Shown one piece after another: positions 1 through 6,792 of a stretch of DNA of 29,620 nucleotides (within the stretch, counting starts at the first letter, position 1; each line of letters opens with the position of its first letter). Position numbers and translations under genes: made by a program. The notes beneath the pieces were generated by a model, which was given only the letters and a program-made list of their open reading frames with translations, was not told where the DNA came from and ran no database searches. This DNA is from a virus. Location: the IMG/VR virus record IMGVR_UViG_3300028559_000147, positions 1-29,620 of that record, one strand, 5' to 3'.

Positions 1-300
1 TTGATACGCCGCCGCAATCTCGCACGTGTTAATTGTGGAAAAGTCTAACAAAGCACAATCATCGTTGCACGGATCAGCGTATCCACTAATAAATTGTGGT
101 TCACCATTGCGCGCGGGTAATTGATAAACAATGCCACGATAAATTATGTCTTGGAAATAATCAGCATACCAACCGTTATGGCGGATACGTGTTGAGATTG
201 TATCAGCAAAGCCTTTAATCCTTAACCCTTGACTCGCGTTTTCAATCCAACGCGCGCCATTGCTTGCGGGGTTATAAATGATATGTTTAACTTTTTTCAT
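1..300 (-). CDS. Hypothetical phage protein, partial at window edge
   Basis: Reading the minus strand from an ATG at 300 gives 100 open codons to the window edge, so the C-terminus is missing. The protein starts MKKVKHIIYNPASNGARWIE and contains GYADPCNDDCALLDF near the edge. A Shine-Dalgarno GGAG lies about 10 nt before the ATG. The pattern (NPASxGARWIENAS..GLR near the start, then VYQLPARNG and SGYADP) resembles a family of small uncharacterised phage proteins that I recall from alphaproteobacterial phages; that link is from memory. No catalytic motif or membrane segment is visible. It is the last visible gene of the leftward block and follows a 34-residue membrane peptide by 14 nt. Confidence 0.8.
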   Translation of the reverse strand, partial: MKKVKHIIYNPASNGARWIENASQGLRIKGFADTISTRIRHNGWYADYFQDIIYRGIVYQLPARNGEPQFISGYADPCNDDCALLDFSTINTCEIAAAYQ

Positions 301-314
301 GGTGTGCTTCTCCG

Positions 315-419
315 TTAGTTTAAATATCCACACGCCATGCCGAGGGCAATGAGCGCGAGGATAAGGGTTAAGAGTTTTAAACACTGATTAGTGTTTAAAA
401 GTGGGTCACTGTTGCGCAT
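315..419 (-). CDS. Small single-pass membrane protein (34 aa)
   Basis: An ATG at 419 opens a 34-codon frame ending in TAA at 315-317. The start is preceded by AAGGAAAA, a good ribosome binding site, about 8 nt upstream. The peptide has a short polar N-terminus (MRNSDPLLNTNQ) followed by a hydrophobic stretch of about 17 residues (LLTLILALIALGMACGY), so it is probably a single transmembrane segment. It lies between the genes at 1-300 and 447-632 on the same strand and is probably co-transcribed. Function is unknown; short hydrophobic peptides in phage early regions can be membrane-targeted host-takeover or exclusion factors, but nothing here shows that. Confidence 0.6.
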   Translation of the reverse strand: MRNSDPLLNTNQCLKLLTLILALIALGMACGYLN

Positions 420-446
420 GGTGTTATTTTCCTTGTCTGTGTTGAA

Positions 447-632
447 TTAATAAAAACTGCGCGGTGTTGAGTAAAATTCAATATGCGTTTGCGCGGCAGC
501 TTCACGTGCTGCGATTTGACCGCGTTTTTTTAATTCTAAGCGATACGCCGCGCGTTCCTCTTTTGTCATATTGCCCATTTTTATTGAATGAGCAATTGCT
601 GCCTCTTTGGCTTTTTTTTCTGAATCGGTCAT
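447..632 (-). CDS. Small charged hypothetical protein (61 aa)
   Basis: The ATG at 632 has AGGGAGA about 6 nt upstream. The product is rich in Lys, Glu and Ala (MTDSEKKAKEAAIAHSIKMG...), predicted helical, and ends in an aromatic tail (TPRSFY). There is no membrane segment. It is the first gene behind the promoter at 669-697, which leaves a leader of roughly 30 nt. I do not recognise a family. The helical charged N-terminal half would suit a small nucleic-acid-binding or adaptor protein, but that is only a compositional remark. Confidence 0.65.
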   Translation of the reverse strand: MTDSEKKAKEAAIAHSIKMGNMTKEERAAYRLELKKRGQIAAREAAAQTHIEFYSTPRSFY

Positions 633-668
633 GTTGTTCTCCCTGGTTTTATTGACTTGATATATAAT

Positions 669-697
669 GTTATATTCGTATCGCGCGAATCTTGCAA
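669..697 (-). promoter_or_regulatory. Leftward sigma70-type promoter
   Basis: On the minus strand a -35 box TTGCAA (692-697) and a -10 box TATAAC (669-674) are separated by exactly 17 bp. A GANTC site (GAATC on the plus strand, 687-691) abuts the -35 box inside the spacer. The start of the 447-632 gene lies about 37 nt downstream of the -10 box. Assignment is by consensus matching only. Confidence 0.65.
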
Positions 698-721
698 GGA
701 TTATTTTCGTATCGCGCGAAT
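675..721. promoter_or_regulatory. Paired 16-bp operator-like repeat
   Basis: The 16-bp sequence TTCGTATCGCGCGAAT occurs at 675-690 and again, identical, at 706-721. The starts are 31 bp apart, close to three helical turns. Each copy is an imperfect palindrome with TTCG..CGAA arms. One copy fills the spacer of the leftward promoter and the other lies just upstream of its -35 box, the geometry expected for a repressor acting at two sites. No cognate repressor is in this window. Confidence 0.6.
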
Positions 722-757
722 TATTTTATTGATAGGGGCTAAAGTGTTGCGTTTGAG

Positions 758-1270
758 TCACAGTGGGTTAACAATTGCTTTGCCCGCTATGAGCGCACGG
801 GCCCCGCCAATTGATTCGAGTGTGACGCGCCGATATGTCCTCTTGTTAATAGTTTTATAACCAATGCGTTTGTTCAGGTGATTGCTGAGGCGGGAAGGCG
901 CTATATTATGGGCAATTGCACAATCGTGTGCGGTTTTGAACACCTCCAAAGTCTCATTGCACAGCACAATGCCGCCTTTTGACATATGTAACACTTTGTT
1001 AAAAATGGGCATGTGGCCGTTAGCTTGGCATGCCTCGCCCTGCGCATTGAGGGCTTGCCAGCGTGATTCGTGCGTTGAAAGTGATTCGATTCTATACCGC
1101 AAGGACTTATTGAAAAGTGGATTGCCGGCCAATTGGTAAAGTTTCGTGACATTGTGAAATTCCGACAGGCCAATGAATAGCACTTCAGGATTAGGCGGCT
1201 GAGTCACTTTGTAAACCACCCACATATCCGGCGCGCTGGCAGGTATCGTTTCAAGGATAATCTTAAGCAT
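758..1270 (-). CDS. Degenerate GIY-YIG-like plus NUMOD1-like protein
   Basis: I start this gene at the ATG at 1270 (MLKIILETIP..., 170 aa) rather than at 1378, because 1270 overlaps the stop of the upstream gene by 8 nt, a common coupling arrangement. Residues about 17-93 have a GIY-YIG-like outline: VVYKV, then LFIG, and near the end an ALNAQGEA helix followed by PIFNK. The second motif Tyr is Phe and the usual Arg after it is not evident, so nuclease activity looks lost. Residues about 100-149 form a NUMOD1-like DNA-binding module (IVLCNETLEVF...APSRLSNHL...TYRRV). The C-terminal part is clearly paralogous to the neighbouring protein at 1263-1592. The GIY-YIG call is inference; the paralogy is directly visible. 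Confidence 0.6.
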   Translation of the reverse strand: MLKIILETIPASAPDMWVVYKVTQPPNPEVLFIGLSEFHNVTKLYQLAGNPLFNKSLRYRIESLSTHESRWQALNAQGEACQANGHMPIFNKVLHMSKGGIVLCNETLEVFKTAHDCAIAHNIAPSRLSNHLNKRIGYKTINKRTYRRVTLESIGGARALIAGKAIVNPL

Positions 1271-1592
1271 GTGGCGCCTGCACTTTGCCGGCTGCAAGGG
1301 CCTGCGCGCCGCCAACACGGGACAAAGGGACACGTTGATAAGAGCGGCCACGAATGGCGCGATTGCCCGGCCGTGCATTCAAATGATTGCTAAGTCGGCT
1401 AGGTTGTATCCCATGCGCTTTACATGCCGCCGCCGCCGTTGGAAATAATTCATATGTTTCACAACACATAATAACTATCGGTTCACGTGAATCATGAAAC
1501 GTTAGATTGCGGCAATTGATTGTGTCTGAGTGAATCAGGCACTCAGCGTAGAAAGTTTGGTCATTGGTTTTAATTTGGTAGATTTTCCACAT
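1263..1592 (-). CDS. NUMOD1-like putative DNA-binding protein (109 aa)
   Basis: The ATG at 1592 is chosen over one at 1640 because AAGGAG lies 8 nt before it and because the protein then starts MWKIYQIKT, parallel to the MWVVYKV stretch of its neighbour. Residues about 38-88 (PIVIMCCETYELF, QPSRLSNHLN, RSYQRV) resemble NUMOD1 modules, helix-turn-helix-like units often attached to homing endonucleases. The last 60 residues align without gaps to the C-terminus of the 758-1270 product, including VGGAQALAAGK versus IGGARALIAGK. It has no recognisable nuclease domain. It is the first gene of the leftward block after the control region, so it is expected to be expressed early. Confidence 0.65.
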   Translation of the reverse strand: MWKIYQIKTNDQTFYAECLIHSDTINCRNLTFHDSREPIVIMCCETYELFPTAAAACKAHGIQPSRLSNHLNARPGNRAIRGRSYQRVPLSRVGGAQALAAGKVQAPHA

Positions 1593-1627
1593 TTTGGACT
1601 CCTTTGTGTTGATTTTAGCGAAAATGA

Positions 1628-1656
1628 ATAATGTTAGCAACTAGATTCGTGTGGAA
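1628..1656 (-). promoter_or_regulatory. Candidate leftward promoter of the control region
   Basis: Two overlapping readings exist on the minus strand: TTCCAC (1651-1656), 17 bp, CATTAT (1628-1633); or TTGCTA (1635-1640), 17 bp, TAAAAT (1612-1617). Both would drive the gene starting at 1592. A GATTC (GANTC) site at 1644-1648 sits inside the first spacer. Neither match is perfect. Confidence 0.4.
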
Positions 1657-1712
1657 CGTGTGGAAAATGTGTAACGTGTTGAAAACTAAAGATAAAATGT
1701 AGAAAATGTAGA
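1650..1712. repeat. Degenerate short tandem repeats
   Basis: The stretch contains CGTGTGGAA, CGTGTGGAAAATGTG, CGTGTTGAAAA and two AAAATGTAG units in succession, an array of 8-11-bp related words. It lies just upstream of the leftward promoter. Such arrays can be iterons or regulator sites. No replication gene is nearby to favour an origin. Confidence 0.4.
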
Positions 1713-1715
1713 TGC

Positions 1716-1856
1716 TAACTCTTATGTAAGATATAAGATGAAAAAACGACGTTCTTTTAGAGTAAGACTTGTTGTCATTAATTATATAAATACCCCCACA
1801 TAAAATGTTTTCTGTGGGAGTGCGTTTTTTTCATCTTATATCTTACATAAGAGTTA
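1716..1856. repeat. Long inverted repeat with 74-nt centre
   Basis: The left arm 1716-1748 and the right arm 1823-1856 are reverse complements over about 33 nt, interrupted only by a six-versus-seven A/T run. Both arms contain ATGTAAGATATAAGATG or its complement. The 74-nt centre (1749-1822) contains a smaller CCCACA/TGTGGG hairpin. Transcribed in either direction it would form a very long stem. No target-site duplication is evident at the outer ends. Confidence 0.85.
1793..1831 (+). terminator. Possible rho-independent terminator in the inverted repeat
   Basis: A CCCACA (1795-1800) and TGTGGG (1813-1818) stem is followed after six bases by a run of seven T (1825-1831). The gap between stem and T-run is longer than usual, so this is a weak call. 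The opposite strand gives the same stem with an AT-rich but not pure T tail. Confidence 0.3.
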
Positions 1857-1887
1857 CATGTGAATCAAGTTACTAACATTATACACG

Positions 1888-1915
1888 TTGACGCGAGGAA
1901 TGAGTGTCCTATAAC
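1888..1915 (+). promoter_or_regulatory. Rightward promoter towards the late genes
   Basis: TTGACG (1888-1893) and TATAAC (1910-1915) are 16 bp apart, a good sigma70-type match. The next gene is the small terminase at 2163, leaving an unusually long leader of about 240 nt. The -10 box is part of one of the repeated TATAACATTA motifs, and a second full copy (TATAACATTATA, 1960-1971) lies downstream inside the transcribed leader. Confidence 0.5.
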
Positions 1916-2035
1916 ATTACACCCGCCAGTGATCAACAGCGAGCCAATGAACCACATTGTATAACATTATACATTCGGCCCACGTTAGCCGCTGGGTGGA
2001 TATTGGTACGTGTGGCTAGGGTGGGGCGGGGGGCC

Positions 2036-2063
2036 CCTCCCCCACGTTTTCGGTGGGGGGAGG
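2036..2063 (+). promoter_or_regulatory. GC-rich hairpin before the small terminase
   Basis: CCTCCCCCAC (2036-2045) pairs with GTGGGGGGAGG (2053-2063) with a single extra G; an internal G-C pair leaves a TTTT loop. The preceding 2020-2035 is also G/C-run rich. No T-run follows, so it is not a standard terminator. Its place just upstream of the terminase genes fits a packaging (cos or pac) site, or a structured leader. Confidence 0.45.
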
Positions 2064-2162
2064 TCAACCCGACAAATTTTGGCAAAAGTGAAAAACATTT
2101 ACCACACGCCCCAGCTCCCACCCCGCTTGACCAAGTTCACCACATTCTGTTATCGTACAATT

Positions 2163-2765
2163 ATGACTAACCTTGTCCCGACCACAGCCTATGATCTGCT
2201 CGAACCACTGGAACGAGCCGCCGTTGACGAATACGTTAAGTATGCTGTAGAAAAGCAAGTGCGTTCCAACCAACGGATCGCCAACGCTATAACATTACCA
2301 ATTCCCGCTGAGTACATACGCCGGTCACGCGATGCTTTGTACAAGCCGCTCCTACGTGCCGCCATTACCGAGCGGATCACTGAGATTGCCCGTAGTTATG
2401 ACATAAGTCCCGATCGGGTCATTGATGAACATGCTAACATTGCATTCAGTACCATCTCAGACTTTTTGGAACCAGGTCATTACGGCGAAGTGACGCTCAA
2501 AGACCTCAAATCGATACCGAAACATAAGATGCAAGCCCTCAAGTCCATTGAGACGAGGCCTGGCAGTTATGGGATGGCGATCAAAGTGGTCATGCACGAT
2601 AAATTTCCATCACTTAAGGCGTTGGGCGACTATATGGGTCTCGTATCACCTGACGCTCCGCCCCCTTTGCGCAATTATGTGGCTGAGAAGTCCAAGGAGA
2701 AGATACTAGAGGCTGTGCCGGAGAAAGCTTACCTTGAATTGCTCGAACAATGCACCCAATCCTAG
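2163..2765 (+). CDS. terS: Terminase small subunit
   Basis: This 200-residue protein is the likely DNA-recognition subunit of the packaging motor. The N-terminal half is helical (LLEPLERAAVDEYVKY, then an arginine-rich stretch), and the C-terminal part has the layout of Terminase_2-type small subunits: a short ISDFLEPGHYGEVTLKDL segment, then KVVMHDKFPSLKALGDYMGL. The large terminase overlaps its end by 16 nt. The ATG at 2163 is not preceded by a visible Shine-Dalgarno sequence, which is odd in a window where most starts have one. An in-frame ATG at 2010 would add a low-complexity, unlikely N-terminus and was not used. The identification rests on position and overall pattern. Confidence 0.8.
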   Translation: MTNLVPTTAYDLLEPLERAAVDEYVKYAVEKQVRSNQRIANAITLPIPAEYIRRSRDALYKPLLRAAITERITEIARSYDISPDRVIDEHANIAFSTISDFLEPGHYGEVTLKDLKSIPKHKMQALKSIETRPGSYGMAIKVVMHDKFPSLKALGDYMGLVSPDAPPPLRNYVAEKSKEKILEAVPEKAYLELLEQCTQS

Positions 2766-4471
2766 GCTGGAATGACAACGACCGACCCACGCTCAAAATG
2801 TGGAAGCCGAAAGGCTTGTCCCATGCGGAGTGGCCGCCCGACTATGACGCTGTGTACCGGTGGCGGCACGCAACACTGAGCCGCATGACGGCAGACCCCA
2901 CCATGTTGGCCAGTGCGCGCACTTACTATTCCACCCGTCCGGCGGAGTTCATTATGGACTGGATGGACACCTATGACCCACGGCGCGACAAGAATAAATG
3001 GACACCTTTTGTCTTTTTTGAGAAGCAGGTCGAGTTTATTCAATTCCTGCGCGACTTGGACATTGAGCAGGAGAGTGGGTTGGACGAGAAGACCCGCGAC
3101 ATGGGTGCAACATGGGCTTGCTGTGCCTATAGCATCTGGTGTTGGCTGTTCATACCCAATGATGCAACCGGCTGGGGGTCGCGCAAGGAGCAGCTTGTGG
3201 ACAAATTGGGCGATGCGGACAGCATTTTCGAGAAGATGCGCCTCATTCTCAAACGGCTCCCCCCGCTCTGGCTACCCAAAGACTTTAATTGGTCAAGGCA
3301 CGCCACATTTATGAAATTGATCAACCCTGAGAACGGAGCCAGCATCACCGGCGAGGCTGGGGACAACATTGGGCGGGGGGGTCGTAAGAGCCGCTTTTTC
3401 AAGGATGAGGCCGCACACTATGAACGGCCTGAGCTGATCGAGGCTGCGCTCGGCGACACCACCAACGTGCAGATCGACATCTCATCCGTCAATGGGTTGG
3501 GCAACGTGTTCCACCGGCGGCGCAAGAACGGTGTCATGTGGCAGCGCGGCGTGCCGCTCCCCAAGGGCAAGGTGCGGGTCTTCGTCATGGACTGGCGCGA
3601 CCATCCGCTCAAGACGCAAGAATGGTATGAGCTGCGCAAGGCCAAATATGAGCGGGAGGGTATGGCGCACGTCTTTGCGCAGGAGGTGGACCGCAACTAT
3701 TCTGCGGCCATTCAGAACACGGTCATACCGCTCGACTGGATACATTCGGCCATTGATGCACATTTACGCATCCCAGGCTTTAAAGAGGCGGTCGAGGTCA
3801 ACCGTGGCCGGTGGGTGGCAGGGCTGGACGTGGCCGATGGCGGCATTGACCGCAATGCACTGGCCATGCGCGAGTGGGTCGTATGGCGCACCTGCGAGGA
3901 GTGGGGCAGCCGCGACACAGGGGTCACTGCGCGCAAAGCCGTCACAGAGTGCCGCGACATCAAAGGTATCATCGAGTGCCAATATGACTGCATCGGCGTG
4001 GGGTCAGGGGTCAAATCAGAGTATAACCGGCTGGTGGACGACAAACTCATCGACAAAGAGCGACTCCCCTTCATACCGTGGAACGCAGGTGCAGCAGTGA
4101 CTCGCCCCTACGACCGCATCATTCCCGACGACAGTGAGAGCATTCTCAACAAAGACTTTTATGAGAACTTCAAGGCGCAAGCATGGTGGTCGCTGCGCAC
4201 GCGCTTCTACAAGGTGCATAAAGTGGTCACTGCTGGTGAGATTTACCCCTTTGACGAGCTGATTTCACTTGACAGCCGCATGCCTTTGATTGAACAGTTA
4301 TGTCAAGAATTAGCACAGCCCACACACGGCAAATCGACTAAGTTGAAACTCTTGATTGAAAAGACACCTAAAGGTACGAAATCACCAAACCTTGCTGATA
4401 GCGGTGTAATGATGTATTATCCTGCGGACATCAATTCCTCTCAAGTGGAGACAGGTTCCTATGGCTACTAG
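2750..4471 (+). CDS. terL: Terminase large subunit (packaging ATPase and nuclease)
   Basis: The 573-residue product has the two-domain plan of large terminases. A deviant Walker A occupies residues about 114-122 (KTRDMGATW, in place of the usual GxGKT/S). Walker B with the catalytic acid is at 217-222 (FFKDEA, Asp219 Glu220). The nuclease domain shows an RNase H-like metal-binding series: GLDVAD around Asp360, YDCIGVGSG around Asp413, and NLADS at Asp550. It should pump DNA into the procapsid at the portal and cut the concatemer. It overlaps terS by 16 nt and the portal gene by 11 nt. Length and motif order are normal for the family. Confidence 0.95.
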   Translation: MHPILGWNDNDRPTLKMWKPKGLSHAEWPPDYDAVYRWRHATLSRMTADPTMLASARTYYSTRPAEFIMDWMDTYDPRRDKNKWTPFVFFEKQVEFIQFLRDLDIEQESGLDEKTRDMGATWACCAYSIWCWLFIPNDATGWGSRKEQLVDKLGDADSIFEKMRLILKRLPPLWLPKDFNWSRHATFMKLINPENGASITGEAGDNIGRGGRKSRFFKDEAAHYERPELIEAALGDTTNVQIDISSVNGLGNVFHRRRKNGVMWQRGVPLPKGKVRVFVMDWRDHPLKTQEWYELRKAKYEREGMAHVFAQEVDRNYSAAIQNTVIPLDWIHSAIDAHLRIPGFKEAVEVNRGRWVAGLDVADGGIDRNALAMREWVVWRTCEEWGSRDTGVTARKAVTECRDIKGIIECQYDCIGVGSGVKSEYNRLVDDKLIDKERLPFIPWNAGAAVTRPYDRIIPDDSESILNKDFYENFKAQAWWSLRTRFYKVHKVVTAGEIYPFDELISLDSRMPLIEQLCQELAQPTHGKSTKLKLLIEKTPKGTKSPNLADSGVMMYYPADINSSQVETGSYGY

Positions 4472-5918
4472 TGCATATATTCACCCACTCATGCGCCGTT
4501 CAAGTGACATCGATTCGATGGTTCCATATTGGGACAAAGTTGAGGACATTGTTGAAGGTCAACATCGCATCAAGGGCGCGTCTAAACAATACTTACCGAT
4601 GTTCCCAGATGAGGCTGGTGAAGAATATAAATTCCGCCTCAGCCTAGCCAAATTCACCAACATCTACCGCGACGTGCTTGAGGGTCTGGCGTACAAACCC
4701 TTTGAGGAAGAAATTACAGTCATTGGTGGTGATAGCGTACCAACCGAGGTACATGAGTTTATCGAAGACGTGGACGGAGCGGGTAATAATATCTCTGTGT
4801 TCTCAGCGTTAACATTTTTCAACGGCATTAACAATGCGATCGATTGGGTATTGATTGATTATCCTGCACCAGACGTATCAATCGTCACGGTGGCCGATGC
4901 CAAACGTGCCAACATCCGACCATTTTGGAGCCACATTCTTGCGAAGAATGTTTTGGAGGTTCGCACGGCGGTGATCGGTGCGAAAGAGGTCATCAGCTAT
5001 TTCAGAGTATTTGAACCATCGTTGACACTTGATAAAAACGACTGCGTTCGCGTCTTTGAACGTGAAGGTGATACGATCACATGGACGCTTTATGAGAAGG
5101 TCGAACAACCCAAGAAACCTGAAGATGGGTTTGTTAAAATTCAAGAAGGTGTTCTGAGCGTCAATCTTATTCCTGTCGTTCCATTTATCACAGGGCGCAG
5201 GGAAGGTAAGAGTTATAAATTCATGCCTGTGATGCGCGATGCTGCGGATTTGCAAATCACACTTTATCAAAACGAATCGGCTTTGGAGTTTATCAAGACG
5301 ATGGCCGGTTATCCAATGCTTGCTGCGAACGGGATGAAACCGAAGAAAGCGCAAGACGGTAAAACCGATGAGAAAGTAGCAGTGGGCCCAATGCGCGTGC
5401 TCTACGGTGTACCAGACGGCGCAGGTGGGCATGGTGAGTGGAAGTTCATTGAACCCAATGCTAACTCGATGGAGTTTTTGCAGAAGAACATCGACAAAAC
5501 CAAACAGGATTTGCGCGAACTGGGTCGTCAGCCGCTCACTGCACTGTCGAGCCAGTTGACCAACACGACAACGGCGATCGCTGCGGGTAAAGCGAAGAGC
5601 GCGGTGACATCGTGGGCGTTGGGTCTCAAAGACACACTTGAGAACGCAATGCGAATCACAATGTTATGGATGAAGATTGATTACGAACCAGAGGTGAACG
5701 TGTTCACTGGGTTCGACAATGTTTTGGATAACGGTAAAGATTTAGATGCACTCGATAAAGCACGTGCGCGCGGCGACATTTCACAAGAGACGTTCTTGAG
5801 CGAATTGAAACGGAGGAAAGTGCTTTCTCCCGAGTTCAATTTCGTTGATGAACAAAAACGTCAATTGGATGAAATCCCTTCGGACGGGGCAGACAGTCCA
5901 CTAGTTCAACAACCATAA
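4461..5918 (+). CDS. Portal protein (DUF4055-like)
   Basis: This 485-residue protein lies directly between large terminase and scaffold, the normal portal position. The N-terminus (HPLMRRSSDIDSMVPYWDKVEDIVEGQ..., KQYLPMFPDEAGEEYKFRLSLAKFTNIYRDVLEGLAYKPF) matches the DUF4055 portal pattern, in which a short helical start leads to a KxYLP segment and then the stem-building core. The C-terminal third (QDLRELGRQPLTALSSQLTNTTTAIAAGKAKSAV) looks like the portal clip/crown region. It should form the dodecameric ring through which DNA enters and to which connectors bind. The start overlaps terL by 11 nt. No anomaly is seen. Confidence 0.88.
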   Translation: MATSAYIHPLMRRSSDIDSMVPYWDKVEDIVEGQHRIKGASKQYLPMFPDEAGEEYKFRLSLAKFTNIYRDVLEGLAYKPFEEEITVIGGDSVPTEVHEFIEDVDGAGNNISVFSALTFFNGINNAIDWVLIDYPAPDVSIVTVADAKRANIRPFWSHILAKNVLEVRTAVIGAKEVISYFRVFEPSLTLDKNDCVRVFEREGDTITWTLYEKVEQPKKPEDGFVKIQEGVLSVNLIPVVPFITGRREGKSYKFMPVMRDAADLQITLYQNESALEFIKTMAGYPMLAANGMKPKKAQDGKTDEKVAVGPMRVLYGVPDGAGGHGEWKFIEPNANSMEFLQKNIDKTKQDLRELGRQPLTALSSQLTNTTTAIAAGKAKSAVTSWALGLKDTLENAMRITMLWMKIDYEPEVNVFTGFDNVLDNGKDLDALDKARARGDISQETFLSELKRRKVLSPEFNFVDEQKRQLDEIPSDGADSPLVQQP

Positions 5919-5928
5919 GGAAACTAAA

Positions 5929-6684
5929 ATGAAAACATGGAAAACTGATGAATCTGGCGCAATCGTCCTCAAAGACGGCGATCCAGTGTTCATCGATTCA
6001 TCGGGTCGTGAGATGGTCGTTTCGACCGATACGATTACCAAGCTTAACGGTGAAGCGATGGCGCACCGTAAAGAGAAAGAAAGCCTCGAATCAAAGTTGA
6101 AACAATTTGACGGTATTGACCCAGACCTTGCTAGAAAATCAATTGAGATCGCTGGTAAATTGGATGCCAAACAGTTGATCGATGCAGGTAAGGTTGATGA
6201 GCTTAAAAAGCAGATCACTGATCAGTTCAATACGCAGTTGAATGAAAAATCCAATTCACTGAGCCAACTTCAAGCCAAGATTGACGCAATGCAGATCGAT
6301 GGTATCTTCTCGAACAGTGATTTTGTTCGTAATTCGGTGGCAATACCACATGACATCTTCAAGGACAGCTTTAGCAAATACTTCAAGGTTGAAGATGGCC
6401 AGATCGTTGCTTATGATAAGGCGGGTAATCGTCTCTTGAGCAAGATCAAAGCTGGGGAACATGCAACACCTGAAGAGGCGTTCCAAATTCTTGTCGAATC
6501 ACACCCTCAAAAGGATACCTTGGTGCGCGCCGATACCGGAGCTGGCAGTGGCAGCAAGGGAGCAGGTGGCGGTCGCCCCAATCGAGCTATGGGACGTGAT
6601 GAGTTCTCTAAGTTGGCTCCGAACAAACAGGCTGAGATTGCCGCAAAAATTAAAGGCGGTGAAATGTTACCGTTGACTGAGTAA
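5929..6684 (+). CDS. Capsid scaffolding protein
   Basis: The 251-residue product sits between portal and major capsid genes. Residues about 35-125 are highly charged and helical (AHRKEKESLESKLKQF, ELKKQITDQFNTQLNEK), the usual coiled-coil rod of scaffolds. A Gly/Ser linker (GAGSGSKGAGGG) precedes a short basic C-terminal helix (MGRDEFSKLAPNKQAEIAAKIK), the usual coat-binding element. The pattern recalls DUF6651-type phage proteins. It would template procapsid assembly and leave or be degraded before packaging. No protease gene is seen next to it, so release by exit, as in P22, is more likely than cleavage. AAGGAAACTAAA precedes the ATG. It is followed by the first copy of the repeated leader. 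Confidence 0.82.
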   Translation: MKTWKTDESGAIVLKDGDPVFIDSSGREMVVSTDTITKLNGEAMAHRKEKESLESKLKQFDGIDPDLARKSIEIAGKLDAKQLIDAGKVDELKKQITDQFNTQLNEKSNSLSQLQAKIDAMQIDGIFSNSDFVRNSVAIPHDIFKDSFSKYFKVEDGQIVAYDKAGNRLLSKIKAGEHATPEEAFQILVESHPQKDTLVRADTGAGSGSKGAGGGRPNRAMGRDEFSKLAPNKQAEIAAKIKGGEMLPLTE

Positions 6685-6700
6685 TAGAATAATGATACGT

Positions 6701-6792
6701 TACTATCTGCTAATTCTTGGATGAGAAGAAGCGCACCGGCTGGATGGCCCTGAAAAGTCAACAATCGGTGCGTTCTTTTTAATGTTCGCACC
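6701..6792 (+). promoter_or_regulatory. Capsid-gene leader: conserved block plus attenuator-like hairpins
   Basis: Positions 6706-6734 are identical over 29 nt to 11381-11409 upstream of the major tail protein. A TACTAT box (6701-6706) precedes both copies, but here the nearest TTGAC is 22 bp upstream. After the block, GGC-TGGATG-GCC (6738-6749) forms a small hairpin. The arm 6727-6738 pairs with 6766-6776 (11 bp, one bulge) and four T follow, a terminator shape. GGTGCG (6767-6772) can instead pair with CGCACC (6787-6792), giving a mutually exclusive anti-terminator shape. The capsid start codon is at 6815. Confidence 0.65.

Noticed and set aside
1271-1378. N-terminal extension of the 758-1270 gene to an ATG at 1378
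   Set aside because: It would lie inside the 1263-1592 gene in another frame, and the extra residues have no counterpart in the paralogue. ATG 1270 gives an overlap typical of coupled genes.
1716-1856. Insertion sequence or MITE with terminal inverted repeats
   Set aside because: No target-site duplication is visible, there is no transposase, and the arms are not seen elsewhere in the window. It is kept only as an inverted repeat.
2010-2162. Upstream start for the small terminase at ATG 2010
   Set aside because: The added residues are low-complexity Gly/Pro/Arg from the G/C-run hairpin region and do not look like protein.
3492-4100. 202-codon frame inside terL in another frame
   Set aside because: It is a shadow of the GC-biased terL codons; composition is Ser/Arg/Thr-rich without domain features.
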